This document shows positions 39,867 to 46,582 of a stretch of DNA of 46,706 bases, one piece after another. The notes under the pieces were generated by a model. It did no database searches, was not told the DNA's origin, and saw only the letters and a program-made list of their open reading frames with translations. The stretch comes from a virus. Made by a program: the position numbers and the translations under genes. The stretch is from positions 1 to 46,706 of the IMG/VR virus record IMGVR_UViG_3300031576_000088; one strand, given 5' to 3'. Position 1 is the first letter of the stretch. Each line of letters begins with the position of its first letter.

Positions 39867-40027
39867 TTCTTTCCGCAATATCCTACCATTGTATCTGAAT
39901 GAAAAACATAGATTCTGTTTGTGGTTTCTGGCAAGTCTGGAGTTGTAGTTGCTATATTCAAATGAAAGTGGCCAAGGCATTGATTGAGTCTGTTCAAGCA
40001 TTCATAAGTTAAATCTGAGTCATTCAT
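39863..40027 (-). CDS. Small protein between terminase domains (54 aa)
   Basis: ATG 40027 and TGA 39863 overlap neighbours by ATGA. Coding-like pattern (DLTYECLNRLNQCLGHFHLN, then IYVFHSDTMVGYCGKK) with three Cys and two His. Position between the two terminase parts suggests a packaging accessory protein, unproven. Confidence 0.6.
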   Translation of the reverse strand: MNDSDLTYECLNRLNQCLGHFHLNIATTTPDLPETTNRIYVFHSDTMVGYCGKK

Positions 40028-40236
40028 TTTCTATTTTTAATCCATGCAACAGCTTTTTCATGTGCGTCATACTTGGCCAAAATTCCCAATATAAATTCAT
40101 AAGTGGTAATTCCACGTTTCAAAGATTCCTGTTCAACCCATTCAAAGTCAGCTATCATATCAAACTTTATCTTGTCTAATGCCATGTCATCACACATATC
40201 TCGAAAGTCTATGTACTTGTCATCATCAATGTTCAT
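40024..40236 (-). CDS. Small acidic protein between terminase domains (70 aa)
   Basis: Acidic N-terminus (MNIDDDKYIDFRDMCDDMAL) and a helical C-terminal half (GITTYEFILGILAKYDAHEK). No recognised family. Coupled by ATGA to both neighbours. Confidence 0.65.
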   Translation of the reverse strand: MNIDDDKYIDFRDMCDDMALDKIKFDMIADFEWVEQESLKRGITTYEFILGILAKYDAHEKAVAWIKNRK

Positions 40237-40415
40237 AAATTATCCTCTGGAAAGTTTACAATCTTTACTACTTTGCATTGAATGGGATCTTTCTTTGAGT
40301 TTATTTCTATGACCTGAAAGCGTTCCTTCTTCCAGAGAAAGCTTGCTCCAAGGTGAGGGTTCATCTCGTCAGTTTCTAAAATTACCTTGTCGTTCAATAG
40401 ATACTGAGTTTTCAT
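40233..40415 (-). CDS. Small SH3/KOW-like protein (60 aa)
   Basis: Beta pattern LLNDKVILETDEMNPHLG...RFQVIEINSK...QCKVVKIVNF, like other small beta-barrel proteins in this genome. Overlaps neighbours by ATGA. Unassigned. Confidence 0.65.
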   Translation of the reverse strand: MKTQYLLNDKVILETDEMNPHLGASFLWKKERFQVIEINSKKDPIQCKVVKIVNFPEDNL

Positions 40416-40552
40416 ATTATCAGCTCAATTTTTTGTTTTGGGTATTTCCTCCCAAGTGCAACAAGCCACTTGATTTTGCATTTTATACAACATGGTTTAG
40501 GAGGCCTGTTCTCATTAAAAAGCAACCCAAGAAAGTAATCTGCCTCTGTCAT
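40412..40552 (-). CDS. Small Cys-containing protein (46 aa)
   Basis: ATG 40552 overlaps the previous stop, and a TATA-like TATATAG is 26 nt upstream. CCIKC knuckle in the middle, then a basic segment (KWLVALGRKYPKQK). A longer frame to 40609 lacks support. Confidence 0.6.
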   Translation of the reverse strand: MTEADYFLGLLFNENRPPKPCCIKCKIKWLVALGRKYPKQKIELII

Positions 40553-40755
40553 CTGGAGATAGTATTTTTTGGAACTATATAACGGTTGTAGAAAACAGAA
40601 AACCTCCAAAAGCTAAAACAAATCCACTTCCTGTTATTATGAGTCCAAGTGTCAAAGTACCAATCGCTGTCATTATACCAAGTGAGCTTCAATGTAGTGA
40701 CTTTGTTGATCTGTATTACAAGCTGAGTAGCATTCTCATAATGTTCCAGTGACAT
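40549..40755 (-). CDS. Small protein (68 aa) between terminase domains
   Basis: ATG 40755 follows the upstream stop by 3 nt and the end overlaps the next ATG, supporting a real gene. The N-terminal half reads naturally (YENATQLVIQINKVTTLKLT); the C-terminal half is Trp/Asn/Phe-rich. An alternative nested frame (40575-40673) encodes a 32-aa hydrophobic peptide; one of the two may be spurious. Confidence 0.5.
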   Translation of the reverse strand: MSLEHYENATQLVIQINKVTTLKLTWYNDSDWYFDTWTHNNRKWICFSFWRFSVFYNRYIVPKNTISR

Positions 40756-40758
40756 ACA

Positions 40759-40926
40759 TCACATAGGAGAATGTTCCACAAAAGGCTTACTTCTAAAATA
40801 TCTGAAGTTCTGTGCCTCATCTATGGCCCTGTGGACAGGTTCAAAGCAACGGCATTCTTCATAAGTACAAAGTTTCTTAAAATGTATTCTACGACAGATT
40901 GTAGCAATAGTATGAATAGAAGGCAT
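40759..40926 (-). CDS. Cys-rich mini-protein following the terminase ATPase (55 aa)
   Basis: ATG 40926 overlaps the ATPase stop (TGATG). Four Cys and three His (ATICRRIHFKKLCTYEECRC) could bind zinc; very basic. Possibly a packaging cofactor replacing part of the missing fused domain; inference. Confidence 0.6.
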   Translation of the reverse strand: MPSIHTIATICRRIHFKKLCTYEECRCFEPVHRAIDEAQNFRYFRSKPFVEHSPM

Positions 40927-41984
40927 CAGTCTCGATAATCTTCATAGCCTAATAGCGTTTTTGTTAAATCTATTGGTTGCAACTTGTCATCTTCTATAGC
41001 TTTAATCTCATCGGCAGGAATTGCAGCTCGCTTTGTTGTTGTGAACTTGCAGCAATACTCCTGTTCAAAGTCAACTCTCGGATCACGTTTCTGTTGTTCA
41101 ACATAGACTTCTGATAAGACTCCAGCCTTGACAGCTATTTCATAATTAACTTCAAGAGTATGATAATGATTCTTGCCAACTATTGCATCGGCCCAAATAT
41201 CATAATAAAAACCACGCTTTCCGTTTGGAGTGGATTCAAAAACCAAGTCTCCATCTGGCCTGTTTGCCAAGTTTGGAGTCAAAGCGTTGTAAATTGGATA
41301 ATCGTCAGTGGCTCCAGAGTGTGCAGCCTCGGACATGAATATGCTAATCACATCATCAGGGCCACGAAAGGCCTGAGCCTTGCCAGACTTGGAAGCTGCA
41401 AAACAAAAAGCTCTTGTTCCATTATAAAATTCTACAATAGGCTGAGGAGATCGTACATATCTGTAAATCAGATCTCCGTATTTCCAATGTCTGCCATCCT
41501 TGTCAGTGATTCCATTTTCAAAGAGCTCGTCAAACCTGTCAAGTATTTCCATAGCAATGACAAGCTCGTTTCCTGCAACAATCATCACGTCATGGCCAGC
41601 GTATCTTTTGAAAACCTGCCTTGCAATTCCTCTGATTCTGCCATCTGTAAAGCCTCCCTTACGAGTCTTGTTTACCACTTCACTGTGATACTTCTCAACA
41701 TCAAATTCGTATTCGATAAGGTGATCTACCTGTCTGACTCTTTTGTTTAAAATTCTGGAGATTGGATTGCCAAGATTTTCATTAAAGGCACGTACTGCTT
41801 TTGCGTATTCGCCTCTCCATGTATCTAATTTTTTTACCTCTGGAAAGTATTTGTTATCTAGTTTTGGAAAGTCTCGCTTGTCTGCTGCTGTAATTCTATT
41901 AATCTTTTCTTGATGCTCCTGAGTTTTTTGTTTGAAGAGTGCCTCAATTTGTTTTAGTGCTTCAAGAGACAACTGGCTTCTCAA
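40926..41984 (-). CDS. Terminase large subunit, ATPase domain (separate gene)
   Basis: A 352-aa protein equal to the N-terminal ATPase of a large terminase. Walker A variant K106-TRKGGFT113, an adenine-binding region before it, Walker B VISIFMSEAAHSG (212-224) where Ser218 replaces the usual Asp while the catalytic Glu219 is kept, and the coupling motif STPNGKRGFYYDIW (251-264). It ends shortly after the ATPase core, without a nuclease domain; that domain is encoded at 39132-39866. TTG start, overlapping the small terminase gene by 23 nt. Confidence 0.88.
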   Translation of the reverse strand: MRSQLSLEALKQIEALFKQKTQEHQEKINRITAADKRDFPKLDNKYFPEVKKLDTWRGEYAKAVRAFNENLGNPISRILNKRVRQVDHLIEYEFDVEKYHSEVVNKTRKGGFTDGRIRGIARQVFKRYAGHDVMIVAGNELVIAMEILDRFDELFENGITDKDGRHWKYGDLIYRYVRSPQPIVEFYNGTRAFCFAASKSGKAQAFRGPDDVISIFMSEAAHSGATDDYPIYNALTPNLANRPDGDLVFESTPNGKRGFYYDIWADAIVGKNHYHTLEVNYEIAVKAGVLSEVYVEQQKRDPRVDFEQEYCCKFTTTKRAAIPADEIKAIEDDKLQPIDLTKTLLGYEDYRD

Positions 41985-42486
41985 CTACCATGATTTTCAG
42001 TTTCTCATCTGCCTCAGCTAGTTTGTGAGCAATATATACTTCCAGACTGTCTTGTAATGTTGGCTGCATCTCTATCCTTGCCTTCTTGTCATACAAGTCA
42101 GTAAGCATCTGATTGACTCTGGCATACTGGCCAGTTGCAAAGATTCCTTGCTTTTCATCATCTAATGATTCGTCAAGCCTATCCAACGCCTTATGAAATC
42201 TCTCAATGCATTTATCAAATGAAATCACTACACGCTTCTTTGCTGCAAGTTGTATCTCGCTAAAATCAGTATTGATGATATGAGCCTGAGTCCACTTTTC
42301 AAATCTATCGTTTACTGTGTGCCACTCATGCTTTGTTTCTAATGAAGTAAATTCTACACTATACCCTTTCTGGAAGTATGGCCAGAGTTCAGCATCTATC
42401 TTCTTAGATTCTTTCTTTGGAGGCCTTCCTCCTGCATGTTTTGATTTATTCTTAGACTCGGTAGTTTTCGGTAGTTTCTTCTTCAA
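41962..42486 (-). CDS. Small terminase subunit candidate
   Basis: A 174-aa protein directly before the ATPase. The N-terminus is a basic GGRPPKK AT-hook-like tail, followed by a helical region (SVEFTSLETKHEWHTVNDRF) that could be a helix-turn-helix and a C-terminal coiled coil (EVYIAHKLAEADEKLKIM). Small terminases recognise the packaging site on DNA; gene order supports this. TTG start. Promoter palindrome and a strong hairpin lie upstream. Confidence 0.68.
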   Translation of the reverse strand: MKKKLPKTTESKNKSKHAGGRPPKKESKKIDAELWPYFQKGYSVEFTSLETKHEWHTVNDRFEKWTQAHIINTDFSEIQLAAKKRVVISFDKCIERFHKALDRLDESLDDEKQGIFATGQYARVNQMLTDLYDKKARIEMQPTLQDSLEVYIAHKLAEADEKLKIMVVEKPVVS

Positions 42487-42508
42487 GTGACATTATAGCA
42501 TTCTATCA

Positions 42509-42528
42509 TTTATTAAACATTTAATAAA
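42509..42528 (-). promoter_or_regulatory. Packaging operon promoter palindrome
   Basis: TTTATTAAACATTTAATAAA, identical to the 19.37-kb site; the arm TTTAATAAA lies about 26 nt above the TTG at 42486 and can be the TATA box. Between it and the start is TAGCATTCTATCAT, shared with the 36.8-kb palindromic element. Confidence 0.6.
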
Positions 42529-42575
42529 ATTAGGTTGACTGTAATGGGATAGAAAGATTGAGTTGTAATACAAGA

Positions 42576-42612
42576 CTCTGGCCGATGGAGCAATCACGAA
42601 CCATGGCCAGAG
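42576..42612. other. 12-bp hairpin upstream of the small terminase (packaging-site candidate)
   Basis: CTCTGGCC-G-ATGG / 12-nt loop / CCAT-GGCCAGAG forms a 12-bp stem with one bulged G. It sits in a 170-bp gap between the small terminase operon and the preceding membrane protein gene. Confidence 0.5.
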
Positions 42613-42655
42613 AAGATAGTTCCTAACGAACAGGTGTAATACGGAATAATGCTAC

Positions 42656-43018
42656 TTATTCTTTATCCTTGTTCTCTGGAGCATCTTTGGACTTTGCTAG
42701 CTTTCCTTTTATATCATCTAACTGGAACTGCAAGGATGCTACCTGAGACTGGAGGTTTATGATGTCGTTGTCATGCTGCGTCTTGGTTACATAATTGGAC
42801 AGGTCTATTGTTTGTTGAAGTGTAGGAGCTGATTGGATTGGTTTCTTTTTATGGGAGGCATTTGCATCCTGTAATACAAATGATACTGCCATCAATGAGA
42901 TTACGATGAGAACTAAAATAAGGCCTGTTATCAGGAACTTGTGCTGCATGGTTATTATGATATAGTAAATTCTTTTAAAGATTCTCATATAGGACTCCTT
43001 TGTTTCCAGTCCAGACAT
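42656..43018 (-). CDS. Membrane-anchored coiled-coil protein
   Basis: A 120-aa protein. A strong membrane helix (FLITGLILVLIVISLMAVSF, residues 28-47) is followed by a polar region and a coiled coil (NDIINLQSQVASLQFQLDD) with Lys/Asp-rich end. The true start may be the ATG at residue 11 or 24. Topology is similar to spanins; it may take part in exit. Isolated from other genes on both sides. Confidence 0.65.
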   Translation of the reverse strand: MSGLETKESYMRIFKRIYYIIITMQHKFLITGLILVLIVISLMAVSFVLQDANASHKKKPIQSAPTLQQTIDLSNYVTKTQHDNDIINLQSQVASLQFQLDDIKGKLAKSKDAPENKDKE

Positions 43019-43152
43019 GAATTGCCTAGCTCCTCATCTCTCCGTAGGAATTTGGAACATGACTTATCCCTTTCAAGATTCAGTACAAGTAAGCCCTACG
43101 GCCCTCAGACACTAGGCACTTTTGAATAAAGTATGGCAGTTAATTAGATTTC
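43019..43152. other. 134-bp intergenic region without a supported gene
   Basis: Contains a weak minus-strand frame rich in Arg/Glu without ATG, GTG or TTG start. No repeat or promoter clearly recognised. Confidence 0.4.
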
Positions 43153-43491
43153 TTATTGTAGAGTGATTTTTGTTCTGTTGCCTGTCTTTTGAAAGATGGC
43201 CTTTTCAATTTCTTTCTCATAGTTATGGACTTCCCTTTCCATGGAATCAGCTATTGCTGCATCGTAATCGTCTCTTGTGATGATTCCCTTGTCAATCAGT
43301 AGCATTACCAAGGCTCCGTGATCTGACATGGCAGTATTTACTCCAACTCTCAAGTGCTTTGGGCCAGTGTCAGGATCGATTGCATCGTCAGCCGTCTGTG
43401 CCTCTGGATGGGTATAGTTCATCATCATTTTTACACCTGACTGCATTGCGTGAGCTGCTATCAAATATCTGTCTGTGTCTTGTTGTGTCAT
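43153..43491 (-). CDS. Conserved phage-type protein (112 aa)
   Basis: A soluble helical protein with DRYLIAAHAMQSGVKMMMNY and PKHLRVGVNTAMSDHGALV, a style seen in phage proteins of unknown function. Gene lies between virion genes. Role unknown. Confidence 0.65.
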   Translation of the reverse strand: MTQQDTDRYLIAAHAMQSGVKMMMNYTHPEAQTADDAIDPDTGPKHLRVGVNTAMSDHGALVMLLIDKGIITRDDYDAAIADSMEREVHNYEKEIEKAIFQKTGNRTKITLQ

Positions 43492-43650
43492 TTTAAATCT
43501 CTATCCCGATTTCATCGGAAGGCAGAATCCTCATGGGATAGTTGTTCAATAGTGACGGATGCTGTGCTTCTTGCAGGAGGCACATTTCACAGAGCCGTAT
43601 AATGCTGCTATAATAGCATAGAATACTATGCAGGATAAAAGAATTTCTGT
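43492..43650. other. Intergenic region with hairpin and palindrome
   Basis: Holds CTATCCC...GGGATAG (7-bp stem, with a smaller CCGAT-TTC-ATCGG inside) near 43500-43540. Two short minus-strand frames were seen: one with CASC knuckle and hydrophobic N-terminus but no ATG, and one of 30 codons from ATG; neither is well supported. Confidence 0.4.
43603..43636. repeat. Palindromic intergenic element, copy 4 (partial)
   Basis: ATAGCATAGAATACTATGCAGGA shares the TAGCATA...TACTATGCAGGA core of other copies. Only one unit present. Confidence 0.55.
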
Positions 43651-44079
43651 TTAGGGAACTATAACGTACTCGTCAACAATTAGTTTTGGAGCTCCGTAAT
43701 TGTCTCCAGCCTGTAGGTTTGTTGTAACACTTCGGACTCTATAGCCAGCTGGAAGCTCAAAGCCCAAAGGCAGGATAAAGTAATGAACTGTAGCTGTATC
43801 TGCTGGCAGAACTCCGAACCTGTTAGCTTGTAGCGTTCTTGTTTGTGATGCTGTAATAACCGTTCTATCAGTAAGTCTCAGAATTTCGTTTGTGCCATCG
43901 TCTATAATGATTTCGGGTGTACGGCTAGCAACCGTAGCATCTGCCACAAATGCAACCGCAATGGCAATAAGATTCCAGATTTTTCCAGCTGGAATTGTTT
44001 CAGAAAATTCTGCTCCTGCTGCTGGATCTGAGCCAGTAACAGTTTTCCTTGCATTCTCTTTACTTATGGGAGGAGCCAT
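43651..44079 (-). CDS. Beta-sandwich virion protein (142 aa)
   Basis: Beta-rich protein with the pattern AEFSETIPAGKIWNLIAIAV, VHYFILPLGFELPAGYRVRS, typical of small decorating or adaptor virion proteins. It follows a 96-aa gene with 3-nt spacing. No specific family. Confidence 0.65.
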   Translation of the reverse strand: MAPPISKENARKTVTGSDPAAGAEFSETIPAGKIWNLIAIAVAFVADATVASRTPEIIIDDGTNEILRLTDRTVITASQTRTLQANRFGVLPADTATVHYFILPLGFELPAGYRVRSVTTNLQAGDNYGAPKLIVDEYVIVP

Positions 44080-44082
44080 TTC

Positions 44083-44373
44083 TTACTGTGGAGTCTCAGA
44101 TGGTTGAGGGATTTCTTCAGTTTCTTTAGTTGGTTCTTCTTTCTTTTTCTCAACCTTTTTATGATTAGTCCAACAGGCCACTTTCTTTCCATCCGCATTT
44201 TCCAGTCTATCGTCTTTATTCTGAACAGAGTTGACATGTTTTGTGTTTCGGTTTTTGACATACTCTAAATTCAAAATTGGTTTGCCTTTTTCTGGAAGAA
44301 AGATTTGTTGAACCTTTGCATCATACTTGTTGCCCCATCCATCTATGTAAGTCACTTCATCGCCTATTTCCAT
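44083..44373 (-). CDS. SH3-like small protein with charged tail (96 aa)
   Basis: N-terminal barrel-like strands (IGDEVTYIDGWGNKYDAKVQ, PILNLEYVKN) and a disordered Lys/Glu/Pro tail. TATA-like ATTTTAATAATT 25 nt above ATG. Unassigned. Confidence 0.65.
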   Translation of the reverse strand: MEIGDEVTYIDGWGNKYDAKVQQIFLPEKGKPILNLEYVKNRNTKHVNSVQNKDDRLENADGKKVACWTNHKKVEKKKEEPTKETEEIPQPSETPQ

Positions 44374-44397
44374 GACTATCCCAAGAAATCCTAATTA

Positions 44398-44706
44398 TTA
44401 AAATATTGTGTTAATTAGTTTATACTCAACAGGATCGCCTAAATCATTGTCTGTCTCTGGCTGGCTTGGATCCACGATTTCAACGTATATCTTTCTGGCT
44501 GAAGTGATTGGAATCTCTATCGGCACTCCAAGAGGAGGATCTACACGAATGATTTTGTACTGTCTTGAATCTCCCCTGATTTCGATAAAGTCTCCAATGA
44601 AAGGGCCAAGCTGTTCTGGAGCAGGCATCCACTTTGTTAGGAACTGAGGAGACGAGCCTTCAAGATAGACTTCATACTGATAATTAGTTTCTGAAAGAGA
44701 GCTCAT
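44398..44706 (-). CDS. Putative head-tail connector (102 aa)
   Basis: ATG 44706 overlaps the preceding stop (ATGA). Beta-rich protein (YQYEVYLEGSSPQFLTKW, FIEIRGDSRQYKIIRVDPP) similar in layout to head-closure proteins. Inference from order and fold. Confidence 0.5.
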   Translation of the reverse strand: MSSLSETNYQYEVYLEGSSPQFLTKWMPAPEQLGPFIGDFIEIRGDSRQYKIIRVDPPLGVPIEIPITSARKIYVEIVDPSQPETDNDLGDPVEYKLINTIF

Positions 44707-45020
44707 CGTGTCACGGCTGCTGGATTCTGAAAGTGGAAAGTCTTGTCTCGCTGCACTTTTTCTTTGAACTCCTTCCAAAGCTTGTCATCGTTGTTTTGCT
44801 TGAACCAATAGAAGGCCTCATAGCCTTCTGTGGCCAGAGCCTTGAACCACTCTGGCATACTTTCAAATGGCAACGTATCGCCTAGAACATAAATAAACTC
44901 GGAACCCAAATAGCTGTCAACCTGATTGGCTGCATCTTCAAGCTTTGCGTTGTCTGTAGTGATTCCAGTAAGATCAAGCTGGCTCTTGGCTTTCTCCATG
45001 TCTCCGTAAGTATCTCCCAT
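44703..45020 (-). CDS. Putative head-tail adaptor (105 aa)
   Basis: Helical protein with KLEDAANQVDSYLGSEFIYV and MPEWFKALATEGYEAFYWFK, as in gp6-like connector or adaptor proteins. First gene of a transcript: TATA-like CATAAAAAC about 30 nt upstream, with TACGTA palindrome just before the ATG. Assignment weak. Confidence 0.5.
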   Translation of the reverse strand: MGDTYGDMEKAKSQLDLTGITTDNAKLEDAANQVDSYLGSEFIYVLGDTLPFESMPEWFKALATEGYEAFYWFKQNNDDKLWKEFKEKVQRDKTFHFQNPAAVTR

Positions 45021-45024
45021 TGTG

Positions 45025-45038
45025 TAATACGTATGACA
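45025..45038. promoter_or_regulatory. TACGTA palindrome at a late promoter
   Basis: TAATACGTATGA is placed 5-18 nt above ATG 45020, so a bound protein would block transcription start. Confidence 0.5.
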
Positions 45039-45136
45039 GTCTAGTTTTTATGTATTCTTGTTGAAGTTAGTTTGCTACATTGCAAGACATTGTATGCGTG
45101 TTGAAATCTGACCTGTTGGTTTGACAGGGATGATGA

Positions 45137-45304
45137 TTAATTAAAAGGACTGATTCTATTTTGATTACTTTTGCCATCTTTACAGGGATGATCTGTTACA
45201 CAACAAATGCAAATTGGAGTCTTGCAAATAAGACACTTTTTTACACTTAGCTCGTCTCCTACGTAGCCACAGCATTTGCATTCGATTTCGTTTAGCCCCA
45301 ACAT
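45137..45304 (-). CDS. B-box/RING-like zinc protein (55 aa)
   Basis: Start ATG 45304 inside the end of the previous gene (others at 45310, 45319 possible). CKCCGYVGDELSVKKCLICK and ICICCVTDHPC give eight Cys/His ligands, a cross-brace or treble-clef double zinc site. Small basic C-terminus. Confidence 0.7.
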   Translation of the reverse strand: MLGLNEIECKCCGYVGDELSVKKCLICKTPICICCVTDHPCKDGKSNQNRISPFN

Positions 45305-45516
45305 CTGCATTCCACACACTTGATGATTCCAATCTTTTCCTCCAAGAATGCCAATGTGTTTCTGAGAATGGAAGATTTATGACATTCACAATCACAAGCT
45401 GGAGGCTCTATTCCATCTGGAACATTTATTGGTTCAGGATTTGAACCTGTAAAGTTAAGATTTGAATGAGGTTTATCGGCTGTACTTTCATTCTGTAAAA
45501 AGGTTGCAGCTGGCAT
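45292..45516 (-). CDS. Cys-cluster protein (74 aa)
   Basis: ATG 45516 overlaps the previous stop; GTG at 45531 with GGAG is an alternative. The CDCECH motif and C-terminal KCVECRC frame a helix (ILRNTLAFLEEKIGI). Zinc binding likely. Confidence 0.65.
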   Translation of the reverse strand: MPAATFLQNESTADKPHSNLNFTGSNPEPINVPDGIEPPACDCECHKSSILRNTLAFLEEKIGIIKCVECRCWG

Positions 45517-45620
45517 CAGCGATTTTTCCACTTCTCCTTACATGGTACACAGATATTACCCTCAAGTAAATATGATTTCACTTTACAAAACTTACAAATA
45601 CCTATTGCTGATTCCGTCAT
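45516..45620 (-). CDS. Zinc-ribbon mini-protein (34 aa)
   Basis: ATG 45620 overlaps the upstream TGA. CKFC and CVPC knuckles 15 residues apart (GICKFCKVKSYLLEGNICVP), a minimal ribbon. Confidence 0.65.
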   Translation of the reverse strand: MTESAIGICKFCKVKSYLLEGNICVPCKEKWKNR

Positions 45621-46054
45621 GACTTACTCGCTATGATAAATTCCTCAATAGCCAGCTGCTTGAAAGACTGCTGCTCCAATACTGTCAGAGTAGTTGGGCC
45701 ATACTTGTCCATATCCTGCTCTTTCCAATATCTGAAAGATCGGGTGATGGATTCTGCAATGTCAAGGCTATAATAAATATCATTAGTGAGAACCTGAAGT
45801 CTTGGATTCCAGCCATTCACGTACTGCCACCATGCAAAAATTATTTCCTGATTGTTAAAGTTACGAAAGAATCTCACGTTAAGAAGAATCCATTGCATCT
45901 TGTCAATGATTGTTTCAAATCCCTTGAAATACTTGTCAATGTCTGATGGAGCAAGGCCAGCCTCCACATAGCCCAAGCAGCTACAGCTTGCAGTCTTGCA
46001 GACACAAGGATAAACGTCATCATGTAGATGATCAGCTCCACACCTACAAGGCAA
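45617..46054 (-). CDS. Zinc-finger protein with helical domain (145 aa)
   Basis: TTG 46054 is preferred: GGAG about 9 nt upstream and 11-nt overlap; the longest frame would overlap by 65 nt. LPCRCGADHLHDDVYPCVCK and ASCSC supply several ligands at the N-terminus. A helical C-terminal domain follows with many aromatics (FNNQEIIFAWWQYVNGW). Function unknown. Confidence 0.7.
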   Translation of the reverse strand: MPCRCGADHLHDDVYPCVCKTASCSCLGYVEAGLAPSDIDKYFKGFETIIDKMQWILLNVRFFRNFNNQEIIFAWWQYVNGWNPRLQVLTNDIYYSLDIAESITRSFRYWKEQDMDKYGPTTLTVLEQQSFKQLAIEEFIIASKS

Positions 46055-46283
46055 TTTCTTTCTCTCCGTTTCTCTTGTCTCTAATCTCTCCATCCATGAT
46101 TGAAACATCTACTAAATGGGGATTAAGCTTGTACTTTTTGCAAATCTTTTTGAACATGTCCTTATACTTTGAAAAAAGAGATTGGATTTCATGAGCTGGT
46201 TTTTCTTGGCCTCTGGCAACTGCAACAGCCTTCCATAATTCAAAGAGCTTGTCATACTCCTGCTTTTCTAGCTTGACTTTCAT
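46044..46283 (-). CDS. Small helical protein (79 aa)
   Basis: Highly charged helices (KQEYDKLFELWKAVAVARGQ, SKYKDMFKKICKKYKLNP). ATGA overlap with the coiled-coil gene. Unassigned. Confidence 0.65.
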   Translation of the reverse strand: MKVKLEKQEYDKLFELWKAVAVARGQEKPAHEIQSLFSKYKDMFKKICKKYKLNPHLVDVSIMDGEIRDKRNGEKEIAL

Positions 46284-46423
46284 TTTTCCTCATTTCTGTT
46301 ATTATGTTGTAATTCTTGTACTTGTTTTTCAAGTTCGTTTATCTTATCTATCATTTTATTAATTCTAAGTCCAAGACCAGCACAGTCTGACCTTGAATAT
46401 GGATTTGGTATCTTTTCTAACAT
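46280..46423 (-). CDS. Coiled-coil mini-protein (47 aa)
   Basis: ATG 46423, TGA overlapping the next gene. A heptad helix (RINKMIDKINELEKQVQELQ) fills the C-terminal half. Probably an oligomerising factor. Confidence 0.6.
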   Translation of the reverse strand: MLEKIPNPYSRSDCAGLGLRINKMIDKINELEKQVQELQHNNRNEEK

Positions 46424-46438
46424 TGTATCACTAAAGTA

Positions 46439-46582
46439 TTAATCAATGATTTCCACGTTTCCATCGACTTGGTCATATTCTTCCCAAGCACAACTTACGC
46501 ATAGGTTAACAACTCTATTGTTGATTTCTGCCTTACCAACTGCTTTGTTCATACAATATCTACCATAGTAATAGCACTTCAT
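46439..46582 (-). CDS. Zinc-ribbon mini-protein (47 aa)
   Basis: ATG 46582 follows the junction-spanning gene stop directly. C3-x6-C10 and CVSC 18 residues later give a four-Cys site, with a Tyr-rich start (MKCYYYGRYC) and acidic end. Confidence 0.6.
   Translation of the reverse strand: MKCYYYGRYCMNKAVGKAEINNRVVNLCVSCAWEEYDQVDGNVEIID

Noticed and set aside
40575-40673. Nested 32-aa hydrophobic ORF (MTAIGTLTLGLIITG...) inside the 68-aa gene
   Set aside because: Attractive as a membrane peptide, but the 68-aa frame has better spacing and overlaps at both ends; kept only as an alternative.
39866-40926. Intein, group I intron or homing element splitting the terminase
   Set aside because: No splice-junction residues, no endonuclease motif, and the gap is filled with tightly overlapping small genes with their own starts.
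43019-43152. Arg/Glu-rich frame in the gap
   Set aside because: No acceptable start codon and no overlap with neighbours.
43535-43650. Two short frames, one with a CASC knuckle
   Set aside because: First has no standard start; second is about 30 codons; both overlap the palindromic element and hairpin.
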